A DNA stretch of 21,110 bases from Actinomycetota bacterium (GTDB lineage: Bacteria; Actinomycetota; Acidimicrobiia; Acidimicrobiales; AC-25). Shown in pieces: positions 7,722-14,460 of the stretch. The stretch covers positions 1-21,110 of the forward strand of contig VAXF01000030.1 in assembly GCA_005888395.1 (NCBI GenBank). The letters run 5' to 3'. Positions within the stretch are counted from its first letter, which is position 1. Each line of letters starts with the position of its first letter. A program made the translations under genes and the position numbers. Under the pieces are notes generated by a model. The model was not told the origin of the DNA and did no database searches. It saw only the letters and a list, made by a program, of their open reading frames with translations.

Positions 7722-9166
7722 CGGTTTATCTCGTCGGCGCGGGGCCGGGAGATCCGGGGCTGCTGACGGTTCGCGGGGCGGAGGTCCTGGCTCGGGCCGA
7801 CGTCGTCGTCTACGACCGGCTGTCGGTGGCCTCGCTGCTCGACCTCGCCCCGCCCACGGCCGAGCGCGTCAGTGTCGGCAAGTCGCCGGGCCACAAGAGC
7901 ATGGAACAGGACGAGATCAACGCCCTGCTCCTCGAGCGAGGGCGCGAGGGCCGCACCGTCGTGCGGCTCAAGGGCGGCGACCCGTTCGTCTTCGCGCGCG
8001 GCGGCGAAGAGGCGCGCGCGCTGGCCGACGCCGGCGTGCCGTTCGAGGTCGTCCCGGGCGTGACCTCGGCGGTCGCCGTCCCCGCGTACGCCGGCGTGCC
8101 CCTCACCTATCGCGGACTGTCCACCTCGTTCACCGTGGTCACGGGCCACGAGGACCCGTGGGCCGCGACCGAGACCGACTGGGAGGCAGTGGCCCGCGTC
8201 GGTGGCACGGTCGTGATCCTGATGGGCGTCGCGACCCGCGGCGCCATCGCCGAGCGTCTGATGGCGGGCGGCCTGGCCCCCGGCACCCCCGTCGCGGCCG
8301 TGACGTGGGGCACCAGGCCCGACCAGACGAGCGTGCGCACGACGCTGGCCGAGTTGGGGCGCACCGAGGTCGAGGCGCCGGCGACGATCGTGGTCGGCGA
8401 GGTGGCCGGGCTCGACATTCGCTGGTTCGAGTCGCGTCCGCTGCTCGGACGGCGGGTCGTCGTCACTCGGGCGCGCGCGCAGGCGTCCGAGCTGGCGGCG
8501 CGGCTCCACGAGCTGGGCGCCGACACGATCGAGGTCCCGGTGATCGAGGTGCGCCCTGCGGGTGACGGCGGTGCCGCGCTCCGAGCCGCGGCGGCGCGGG
8601 CCGGCGAGTACGACTGGGTGGTGTTCACGTCGGCCAACGCGGTGGAGCGGTTCGTCCCGCTGCTCCGCGATGCCCGCGACCTCGGCGCCGCGCGCGTCGC
8701 CGCCATCGGCCCGGGCACCGCCGAGGCGCTGCGGCGGCTGGCGCTGGTCGCCGACCTCGTGCCCGAGGAGTTCGTGGCCGAAGCGCTGGTCGAGGCCTTC
8801 CCGCCTGGTCCGGGGCGGGTCCTGCTGCCGCGCGCCGCCGCGGCGCGCGGCGTGCTGCCCGAAGGCCTGCGGGCGAAGGGGTGGGAGGTCGACGTCGTCG
8901 AGGCCTACCGCACCGAGCCCGTACCGCAGTCGGAGGAACGGCTCGTCGCCGCGCGCCGCGCCGATGCCATCACGTTCACCTCTTCGTCGACGGTGACCAA
9001 CTTCCTCGCGGCCGCTGGGCGGGACGCGGTTCCGCCCATCGTCGCCTGTATCGGGCCCGTCACCGCCGAGACGGCGCGCTCGTGCGGCCTCGCCGTCGAC
9101 GTGGTCGCCGGCGTGCACACGATCGACGGGCTGGTCGACGCCGTGGTCGTAGCATTGAGAACGTGA
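7718..9166 (+). CDS. cobA-hemD: Fused uroporphyrinogen-III C-methyltransferase / uroporphyrinogen-III synthase
   Basis: Two enzymes in one 482-residue chain. Residues 1 to about 235 are a SUMT-type methyltransferase that turns uroporphyrinogen III into precorrin-2: VYLVGAGPGDPGLLTVRG (3-20), VVYDRL (30-35), VRLKGGDPFVFARGGEE (82-98), VVPGVTSAVAVPAYAGVPLTYRG (111-133). Residues about 244-482 are HemD, which closes and flips ring D of hydroxymethylbilane: GRRVVVTRARAQASELAARL, DWVVFTSANAVERF, AAIGPGTAEALR, ITFTSSSTVTNFL, ACIGPVTAETAR. HemD is always poorly conserved; these motifs and the position after hemC make the call firm. The fusion places the branch to sirohaem or cobalamin directly on the enzyme that makes the branch-point compound. 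The ATG overlaps the hemC stop by four bases. Confidence 0.95.
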   Translation: MTVYLVGAGPGDPGLLTVRGAEVLARADVVVYDRLSVASLLDLAPPTAERVSVGKSPGHKSMEQDEINALLLERGREGRTVVRLKGGDPFVFARGGEEARALADAGVPFEVVPGVTSAVAVPAYAGVPLTYRGLSTSFTVVTGHEDPWAATETDWEAVARVGGTVVILMGVATRGAIAERLMAGGLAPGTPVAAVTWGTRPDQTSVRTTLAELGRTEVEAPATIVVGEVAGLDIRWFESRPLLGRRVVVTRARAQASELAARLHELGADTIEVPVIEVRPAGDGGAALRAAAARAGEYDWVVFTSANAVERFVPLLRDARDLGAARVAAIGPGTAEALRRLALVADLVPEEFVAEALVEAFPPGPGRVLLPRAAAARGVLPEGLRAKGWEVDVVEAYRTEPVPQSEERLVAARRADAITFTSSSTVTNFLAAAGRDAVPPIVACIGPVTAETARSCGLAVDVVAGVHTIDGLVDAVVVALRT

Positions 9167-9167
9167 G

Positions 9168-9181
9168 CGAGCGAAGGCGAG
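9168..9181. repeat. GAGCGA-type intergenic repeat unit
   Basis: CGAGCGAAGGCGAG begins two bases after the cobA-hemD stop and is one base (an extra G) away from the reverse complement of CTCGCTTCGCTCG at 17058-17070, in front of the Rieske gene. A second GCGAGCGA-like unit follows directly. This looks like a dispersed short intergenic repeat, although two copies in one window are weak proof. Confidence 0.35.
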
Positions 9182-9204
9182 CGAGCCAGAAGACAGAGCG
9201 ATTG

Positions 9205-9237
9205 TCATCCCCGCCGCCGGAGGCGGCGGCAGGATGA
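9205..9237 (+). promoter_or_regulatory. Hairpin that would enclose the hemB ribosome binding site and start codon
   Basis: CCGCCGCC (9211-9218) pairs perfectly with GGCGGCGG (9222-9229) around a GGA loop. After a two-base bulge, TCATCC (9205-9210) also pairs with GGATGA (9232-9237), which contains the first hemB ATG. The only Shine-Dalgarno-like sequence (GGAGG, 9219-9223) lies in the loop and 3' arm. The 67-base gap before hemB is the only long gap in this operon. Confidence 0.5.
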
Positions 9238-10220
9238 TGAGCTTCCCGGCGCGTCGTATGCGCCGGCTTCGGCGCACGCCCGCGCTGCGCCGGCTGGTGG
9301 CGGAGACGCGCCTGTCCGTCGACGACCTCGTGGCGCCGCTGTTCGTGCGCGAAGGCATCGACGAGCCCGTCCCGGTCACGTCACTTCCGGGAGTCATGCA
9401 GCACACGCGGGAATCGTTGGTGAAGGAGGCGCGGCGCCTTGCCGACCTCGGCGTGCCCGCGCTCGTGCTGTTCGGCGTACCGGCGCGCAAGGACGCGACG
9501 GGTTCGGAGGCGTGGAATCCCGACGGGATCGTGCAGGTGGCGCTGCGCGATCTGCGTGACGAGACCGGCGATCAGCTCGCGCTCGTGGCCGACCTCTGTG
9601 TCGACGAGTACACCGACCACGGCCACTGCGGCGTGCTGACGCCGGCGGGAGAGGTCGACAACGACGCCACCGTCGAGCTCTACGCGCGCGTCGCGCTCGC
9701 TCAGGCCCAGGCGGGCGCCGACGTGGTCGCGCCGTCGGGGATGATGGACGGCCAGGTCGCCGCGATCCGCGCCGCTCTCGATGCCGATGGCCACGAGGAG
9801 ACGGCCATCCTCGCCTACGCAGCCAAGTACGCGTCGGCGCTCTACGGCCCGTTCCGCGAGGCCGTCGACGTCACGATCGTCGGAGGTGGCGACCGGAAGG
9901 GCTACCAGCAGGACTCCCGGAACGGGCGCGAGGCGCTGGCCGAGGTCGCCCTCGACGTGGTCGAGGGCGCCGACATCGTGATGGTGAAGCCCGCAGTCGC
10001 CTACCTCGACGTGATCGCCGCCGTGCGCGCCGTCGTCGACGTTCCCGTAGCCGCCTACAACGTCTCGGGCGAGTACGCGATGGTGAAGGCGGCGGCCGAG
10101 CGGGGCTGGATCGACGGCGAGGCGGTTGCGCTCGAGCACCTCACCGCGATCAAGCGCGCCGGCGCCGACTTCGTGCTCACGTACTTCGCGGCCGAGGTCG
10201 CCGAAACCCTTGGGGGCTAA
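9234..10220 (+). CDS. hemB: Porphobilinogen synthase (delta-aminolevulinic acid dehydratase)
   Basis: Condenses two 5-aminolevulinates into porphobilinogen. The 328-residue protein has the N-terminal RMRRLRRTPALRRLVAET, the metal-site segment LCVDEYTDHGHCGVL (121-135), the Schiff-base lysines K198 in YAAKYASALYGPFREA and K252 in MVKPAVAYLD, and GGGDRKGYQQDSRNGREA (217-234). The metal site has Cys122, Asp124 and Cys132, where the classical zinc enzyme has three Cys, so the metal requirement may differ. Two adjacent ATGs (9234, 9237) are possible starts. It is out of biochemical order between hemD and hemL, as is usual in actinobacterial hem operons. Confidence 0.97.
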   Translation: MMSFPARRMRRLRRTPALRRLVAETRLSVDDLVAPLFVREGIDEPVPVTSLPGVMQHTRESLVKEARRLADLGVPALVLFGVPARKDATGSEAWNPDGIVQVALRDLRDETGDQLALVADLCVDEYTDHGHCGVLTPAGEVDNDATVELYARVALAQAQAGADVVAPSGMMDGQVAAIRAALDADGHEETAILAYAAKYASALYGPFREAVDVTIVGGGDRKGYQQDSRNGREALAEVALDVVEGADIVMVKPAVAYLDVIAAVRAVVDVPVAAYNVSGEYAMVKAAAERGWIDGEAVALEHLTAIKRAGADFVLTYFAAEVAETLGG

Positions 10221-11466
10221 CGAAGACCTCTTCCGCCGGGCGTGCGAGGTGCTGCCCGGCGGCGTCGACTCGCCGGTGCGGGCCTTCGGGGCGGTCGGCG
10301 GCACACCCTATTTCGTGGCACGCGCCGAGGGTGCCTACGTCTGGGACGTCGAAGGCCGGCGCTACACCGACTACGTGCAGTCGTGGGGCGCGTCGATCCT
10401 GGGCCACGCCAACCCAGCGGTCGTCGACGCCGTGCAGCGCGCCGCTCGCGACGGCACGTCGTTCGGCGCGCCGACCGAGCGCGAGGTTCTGCTGGCGGAG
10501 GCGATCCGCGAGCGCGTGCCCTCCTGCGAGCGCGTCCGGCTCGTGTCGAGTGGCACCGAGGCAACGATGTCCGCGATCCGAGTCGCACGCGGGTACACCG
10601 GGCGCGATCGCATCGTGAAGTTCGCGGGCTGCTACCACGGGCACGTCGACGAGCTGCTCGTCACTGCCGGCAGCGGCGTCGCCACGTTCGGCCTGCCCGG
10701 CTCGGCCGGCGTGCCGGCGGGCGCGGTCGCCGACACGGTCGTCGTGCCCTACAACGTCGTGCCCCAGATCGGCGACGACGTCGCTTGTGTGATCGTCGAG
10801 CCCGTCGCCGCCAACATGGGCCTGGTCGCGCCGGCGCCCGGCTTCCTCGAGGGCCTGCGCGGCGCGTGCGACGGGGCGGGCGCGCTGCTGGTCTTCGACG
10901 AGGTCGTCACCGGCTTCCGGCTCGGCCCCGGAGGGGCTCAGGAGCGCTACGGCGTCACGCCCGACCTCACCACCCTCGGGAAGGTCGTCGGTGGCGGGCT
11001 GCCGCTCGCTGCCTTCGGCGGGCGGGAGGAGGTCATGTCCGTGCTGGCGCCCGACGGCCCCGTCTACCAGGCGGGCACGTTGTCGGGGAACCCGCTCGCG
11101 ACCGCCGCCGGCCTCGCGGTGCTCGAGCAGCTCGACGGCGCGGCCTACCGGCGGCTCGAGGGCCGGGCCGGGCAGCTGGCGGGGTGGTTGGCCGATGTCG
11201 TGGGCGAGGCCGGACTCGACGTCATCGTGCCGTCGGTGGGGCCGCTGGTCGGGCTCTTCTTCACCGACCGACCCGTGACCGACTACGAGTCGGCCAAGGC
11301 CGCCGACCCGAAGCTGTACGCGCGTTTCTTCCACGAGATGCTGGCACGCGGGGTGGCCCTCCCCCCGAGCCCGTTCGAGACCTGGTTCCCGAGCCTCGCC
11401 CACACCAAGGACGAGCTCGAGCGCACCGCCGACCTCGCCGCCGCCGCCGCACGCGCCATCGCCTGA
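10210..11466 (+). CDS. hemL: Glutamate-1-semialdehyde 2,1-aminomutase
   Basis: PLP enzyme that converts glutamate-1-semialdehyde to 5-aminolevulinate, acting between HemA and HemB. From a TTG at 10210 it has 418 residues: LFRRACEVLPGGVDSPVRAF (7-26), YVQSWGASILGHANP (55-69), LVSSGTEATMSAIRVARGYTG (111-131), CYHGHVDELLV (141-151), VFDEVVTGFR (228-237), PLP lysine K258 in TTLGKVVGGGLP, then YQAGTLSGNPLATAAGLAVL. Its first 11 bases overlap hemB. No ATG or GTG in this frame gives the family N-terminus; the next GTG would remove part of the LPGG motif, so TTG is the best start. Its stop lies at the left end of a large palindrome. Confidence 0.95.
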   Translation: MGANEDLFRRACEVLPGGVDSPVRAFGAVGGTPYFVARAEGAYVWDVEGRRYTDYVQSWGASILGHANPAVVDAVQRAARDGTSFGAPTEREVLLAEAIRERVPSCERVRLVSSGTEATMSAIRVARGYTGRDRIVKFAGCYHGHVDELLVTAGSGVATFGLPGSAGVPAGAVADTVVVPYNVVPQIGDDVACVIVEPVAANMGLVAPAPGFLEGLRGACDGAGALLVFDEVVTGFRLGPGGAQERYGVTPDLTTLGKVVGGGLPLAAFGGREEVMSVLAPDGPVYQAGTLSGNPLATAAGLAVLEQLDGAAYRRLEGRAGQLAGWLADVVGEAGLDVIVPSVGPLVGLFFTDRPVTDYESAKAADPKLYARFFHEMLARGVALPPSPFETWFPSLAHTKDELERTADLAAAAARAIA

Positions 11467-11549
11467 CAGCGTCCCCCCAACACGTTTTGGGCGCGAAAGT
11501 GGCTGCTCTGACAGCCGATTACGCGCCCAAAACGGTGTCCCACGCTGTC
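11465..11549. repeat. Nested palindrome between convergent hemL and the minus-strand block
   Basis: The outer arms are GACAGCGT (11465-11472) and ACGCTGTC (11542-11549). The middle arms GTTTTGGGCGCG (11484-11495) and CGCGCCCAAAAC (11522-11533) are perfect, and the inner stem is GGCTG (11501-11505) with CAGCC (11512-11516). It contains both the hemL stop and the stop of the minus-strand gene (TAA at 11519-11521). It may be a bidirectional terminator, but no T-run follows either arm, so a small non-autonomous palindromic element is an equal possibility. Confidence 0.7.
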
Positions 11550-12242
11550 TTCGGGCGGGGGCCGCGGTACCAGAGGAGCCAGCAGACGAGGGGGGCGGCG
11601 ACCAGCGCGAGCCGCTTCAGCACGCGCGGCTCCTCGAACACCGTGAGGCCCCAGCGATCGTCGACGACGCGACCGAGGTCGTTGTCCTCCCGCCAGAGTT
11701 GCGCGATGAGGGGTCCACGTTGAAGCGGCCGTGCTCGCGGCGCATCGCCGCCACTGGCGCGCCGGTGCCGTCGCGCAGCTCGACCTCGCGGCGCTCGGCG
11801 TCGCCGGGAAGATAGATCGCGAGCGGCGCGCCGTCCGCGTCGGCCACCGTGAACGCCGCCTGGGTCACGGCGCGGTAGCGCTCGACGGAGAACAGCGGTG
11901 CGCCGTCGAGGGTGACGCACGTATGGCGCTGGTCGAGCCGGCGCAGCGACTCGCCCGCCAGCAGCGCGTCGGCCCGCTCCGCCAGTCTCATCTCGACGTG
12001 CTCCTCCATCACAGTCGCCTCCGGCAGGCCGCCGGGCTCGAGGTAGACGAGGGGACCCCCGTCATGGAGCCGTTGGAGCGTCACCGAGCCCGTGCGCGCA
12101 AACGCGTCCGCCTGCGGGTCGCGCCGCGGACCGGCGCCAGCGGGAGGGTGGACGGTGGGGTGGACGGCGCGAACCGCTCGAGGCACAGCTGGCACCACTC
12201 GGCGTCGTCCGGGTTGGCGGCACCGCACCGCGGGCACTGCAT
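11519..12242 (-). pseudogene. Zinc-ribbon, single-TM protein gene with two apparent frameshifts
   Basis: Three minus-strand frames together read as one protein of about 241 residues. Frame one begins ATG at 12242 with MQCPRCGAANPDDAEWCQLC, a CxxC-x12-CxxC zinc ribbon, and runs into a Pro-rich linker at about 12125-12160. Frame two (to about 11715) carries TGSVTLQRLHDGGPLVYLEPGG through MRREHGRFNVDP. Frame three carries LIAQLWREDNDLGRVVDDR and a TM helix, LALVAAPLVCWLLWYR, ending in the palindrome. Each change is explained by one missing base; the second by C5 read as C4 in GGACCCCTC near 11711-11714. The middle part has strand-turn repeats (VADADGAPLAIYL, VELRDGTGAPVAAM) faintly like tubby/LURP-one barrels. 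It starts three bases after the flavoprotein stop, in the same operon. A sequencing error is as likely as real decay. Confidence 0.65.
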
Positions 12243-12244
12243 GG

Positions 12245-13504
12245 CTAGGCCGCCGGCGCGAGGCGGGCGATGGCGGCGACGGCTCGGTAGGCGGCTTCGG
12301 CCGGACCGATCTCGTCGGGCCGCAACAGGTTGGCCATGATGCGCAGGACCCACTCCATCAGCGGACGTGACCGCATCCCCGTGCCGACGAGGACGCGCAT
12401 CAGCTCGGGCCGGCCGATGATCTTCACGAACGCGCGCGCGACGCGGTAGTAGAGGTCGTACTCGTCGTGAACACGTTGCTCGTACTGGTGCAGCGCCATG
12501 CCGTCGCCGGTTCGCAGCGCGCCGTCGAGAGCCTCGGCCGCGTACCGTCCCGTCTCGTAGGCGTACGCGATCCCCTCGCCGTTGAACGGGTTGATTGCGC
12601 CGGACGCGTCACCGACCACGAGCCACGTCGGGCCGACGTTCGGCGTGACCGAGAACCCCATCGGCAGCCGTCCGCCGACGGGCGGTCCGCACGACGTCTC
12701 CGCGGAGAGTCCCCACGACTCGGGCGCCCACTGCACGAACGCGTCCATCAGGCGGCTGGTGTTGACCTCCTTCCACTGGTTGAAGGTCGAGAGGAGCCCG
12801 ACCCCGACGTTCACGCGCCCGTCGCCGACCGGGAAGATCCAGCCGTAGCCGGGCAGCACGTTGCCGTGCCGGTCGCGCACGTCGAGGTGCGACTCGATCC
12901 AGGGCTCGTCGTGGCGAGGCGAGGAGTAGTAGCCGCGGATGGCCATGCCCTGCGGGTAGGAGCGGTCGCGTGTGGTGCCCAGGGATCGGCCGAAGCGCGA
13001 GTTGGCGCCGTCGGCGACGACGACGTACCGGGCGCGCACGGGCTCGAGCGCGCCGCTGCGCTTCACCGTGGCGCCCCGCACGAGTCCGGCGTCGAGGATC
13101 GGCGCGGTCGCCTCGGCGCCCTCCCACAGCTCGACGCCCGCCTTCTCGGCCCGCTCCGCGACCAGCTGGTCGAGGTCGTGGCGGGTGATGACGTAGCCGT
13201 GGCGCGGGAAGCCGGGCATCTCCGGCCACTCGAGCTCGAGCACGCGGCCGAACGCGATCGAACGCAGGCCGGCGAACCGGTGGCCGTGCTCGGCCAGTGC
13301 CCCACCGAGCCCCATGTCGTCGAGCTGTTTCACGGCGCGCGGAGTGAGCCCGTCACCGCACGTCTTCTCACGTGGGAAGCGCTTCTTCTCGACGAGCAGC
13401 ACGTCGTGGCCGGCCTCGGCCAACCAGTACGCACACGCCGCCCCGGAGGGCCCGGCGCCGACAACGAGGACATCCCGCTCGCTCACCGACACAGTTTCGC
13501 CCAT
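12245..13504 (-). CDS. Geranylgeranyl reductase family flavoprotein (possible menaquinone tail reductase)
   Basis: FAD enzyme of the GGR family, which saturates isoprenoid double bonds. The 419-residue protein has VLVVGAGPSGAACAYWLAEAG (12-32), the RFPREKTCGDGLTPRAV segment (42-58) with the family Cys-Gly-Asp-Gly, VVVADGANSRFGR (162-174), and the FAD signature VVGDASGAINPFNGEGIAY (296-314). The C-terminal 100 residues are helical. Position beside a cytochrome c, a bc complex and nuo genes suggests a respiratory quinone as substrate, as for mycobacterial MenJ, but phospholipid or geranylgeranyl substrates are possible. I prefer ATG 13504, preceded by GGCGG five bases upstream; a GTG at 13519 would add five residues. 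The ribosome binding site lies in a long hairpin. Confidence 0.88.
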   Translation of the reverse strand: MGETVSVSERDVLVVGAGPSGAACAYWLAEAGHDVLLVEKKRFPREKTCGDGLTPRAVKQLDDMGLGGALAEHGHRFAGLRSIAFGRVLELEWPEMPGFPRHGYVITRHDLDQLVAERAEKAGVELWEGAEATAPILDAGLVRGATVKRSGALEPVRARYVVVADGANSRFGRSLGTTRDRSYPQGMAIRGYYSSPRHDEPWIESHLDVRDRHGNVLPGYGWIFPVGDGRVNVGVGLLSTFNQWKEVNTSRLMDAFVQWAPESWGLSAETSCGPPVGGRLPMGFSVTPNVGPTWLVVGDASGAINPFNGEGIAYAYETGRYAAEALDGALRTGDGMALHQYEQRVHDEYDLYYRVARAFVKIIGRPELMRVLVGTGMRSRPLMEWVLRIMANLLRPDEIGPAEAAYRAVAAIARLAPAA

Positions 13505-13508
13505 CTTT

Positions 13509-13553
13509 CCGCCGGCCACGCTCGGCGCCGAAGGCGCCCGCTCTGGCCGGCGG
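13509..13553 (-). promoter_or_regulatory. Long two-part hairpin directly before the GGR-family start codon
   Basis: Read on the minus strand, CCGCCGGCC (13553-13545) pairs with GGCCGGCGG (13517-13509). Inside it, GGCGCC-TTC-GGCGCC forms a second perfect stem (13538-13524), with six-base internal loops between. The 3' arm ends four bases before the ATG at 13504 and contains the GGCGG ribosome-binding sequence. Confidence 0.5.
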
Positions 13554-13573
13554 CAAGAAGAACTGAGTGCGGA

Positions 13574-13599
13574 GGCCGAGCCGGCTTCGCCGGTCGGCC
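13574..13599. repeat. Intergenic hairpin with TTC loop
   Basis: GGCCGA and CCGGC (13574-13579, 13581-13585) pair with GCCGG and TCGGCC (13589-13593, 13594-13599) around TTC, with one bulged G at 13580. It lies between the cytochrome c and GGR-family genes and has no T-run on either side. Confidence 0.5.
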
Positions 13600-13614
13600 G
13601 GAGCGCCTCAGAAC

Positions 13615-13637
13615 TCGCCCGAACGGAGTGAGGGCGA
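13615..13637 (-). terminator. Hairpin just after the cytochrome c stop, possible terminator
   Basis: TCGCCC (13615-13620) pairs with GGGCGA (13632-13637) across an 11-base loop, three bases beyond the cytochrome c stop codon on the minus strand. On that strand four Ts precede rather than follow the stem, so termination is only a suggestion. Confidence 0.3.
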
Positions 13638-13640
13638 AAA

Positions 13641-14327
13641 CTAGAGCTGTAAGCGCTCGTAGCGGACGACGGCGTTGATCTGTTCGTCGCTGAGGGTGCC
13701 GCCGAACGCCGGCATCACGCCCTTGGCCGGCCCGTGCTGCCCGCCCGTGCGCTTCGGGTCGCCGTAGAGCTTGCCGGCGAACGGAGCCGACCCCGTCTTC
13801 ACCCAGCTGATCTGATCGGCGACGTTGGGAAACGTGAGCTTGGCCTCGCCGCCGTGCAGCTTCGGGCCGACGCCGCCCCCGCCGGACGGCCCGTGGCAGC
13901 CGGCGCAGCCGGCGGTGTTGTACACCTGCTGGCCGAGCACGAGGGGATTCACCGTCGTCTTGACGTGGCTGCTGAACGCGCCCATGTAGACGATGGCCCA
14001 GAACGGGAGCCCGACGAGCACAGGCATCATCCAGATAGGGACTCGCCGGGGCGTCTCGGGCAGGGCGTAGACGGCCGGCTCGACCGTGATGGTGGCGGGT
14101 CTCGCCCCTGGCCTCGCCGGCGCGGCCGCCGGCGCCTCGGCGACGTCGGTGCCGACCTCGGCCGGTTCCGCCACCTCCGTCGAGGCCTCCGCCGGGGCCT
14201 CCGTCGGTGCGGCCGCCTGAGCCGGTGCCTCCTCAGGTGCCGTGGGTGGGGCGCCGCCACCCCCGAGGCCCAGCGCCTCGCGCCGCTCGCGCGACCGCCG
14301 GAGCAGGTGCTCGGGGACGTCCGTCAC
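13641..14327 (-). CDS. Membrane-anchored monohaem cytochrome c with a disordered cytoplasmic N-terminus
   Basis: Electron carrier or subunit of 228 residues. Residues 4-19 are the motif VPEHLLRRSRERREAL, followed by about 70 Ala/Pro/Glu-rich residues, a TM helix (about 97-117, IWMMPVLVGLPFWAIVYMG), and an extracytoplasmic class I cytochrome c domain with haem motif CAGCH (141-145) and a likely Met205 ligand in GVMPAFGG. The C-terminus, DEQINAVVRYERLQL, is the usual last helix. There is no signal peptide; the TM is the anchor. I chose GTG 14327 because the paralogous subunit-IV gene at 16196 begins with the same residues; the frame is open up to 14480. It is divergent from the bc operon, so it probably works with that complex, either as a subunit or as the link to the terminal oxidase. 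Confidence 0.92.
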   Translation of the reverse strand: MTDVPEHLLRRSRERREALGLGGGGAPPTAPEEAPAQAAAPTEAPAEASTEVAEPAEVGTDVAEAPAAAPARPGARPATITVEPAVYALPETPRRVPIWMMPVLVGLPFWAIVYMGAFSSHVKTTVNPLVLGQQVYNTAGCAGCHGPSGGGGVGPKLHGGEAKLTFPNVADQISWVKTGSAPFAGKLYGDPKRTGGQHGPAKGVMPAFGGTLSDEQINAVVRYERLQL

Positions 14328-14330
14328 GGC

Positions 14331-14366
14331 CGAGGAATCTAGATGCCGGGCCCCCTGCCTGGACAA
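14331..14366 (-). promoter_or_regulatory. Candidate promoter for the cytochrome c gene
   Basis: On the minus strand TTGTCC (14366-14361) and TAGATT (14342-14337) are 18 bases apart. Transcription would start about 14330, three bases before the GTG, so the message would be nearly leaderless. No Shine-Dalgarno is visible there. Both hexamers are partial matches. Confidence 0.35.
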
Positions 14367-14460
14367 CCCTGCGGGCCCTGCCTGCGAGCCGACAGAGCGA
14401 TGTCTCACGGCCGGGGGTTGGGTGGTAGAACGCGCTGGCGCCGGCACCGGGCCGCCGGGG

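Noticed and set aside
5258..9490. Minus-strand open frame of 1410 codons
   Set aside because: It is antisense to hemA, hemC, cobA-hemD and hemB, is rich in Arg/His/Gly low-complexity sequence and has no domain-like pattern. Such frames are expected opposite high-GC genes.
11960..12120. Programmed frameshift as explanation for the broken zinc-ribbon gene
   Set aside because: I see no slippery heptamer followed by a pseudoknot, and two independent programmed shifts in a small gene are unlikely. Missing bases explain it more simply.
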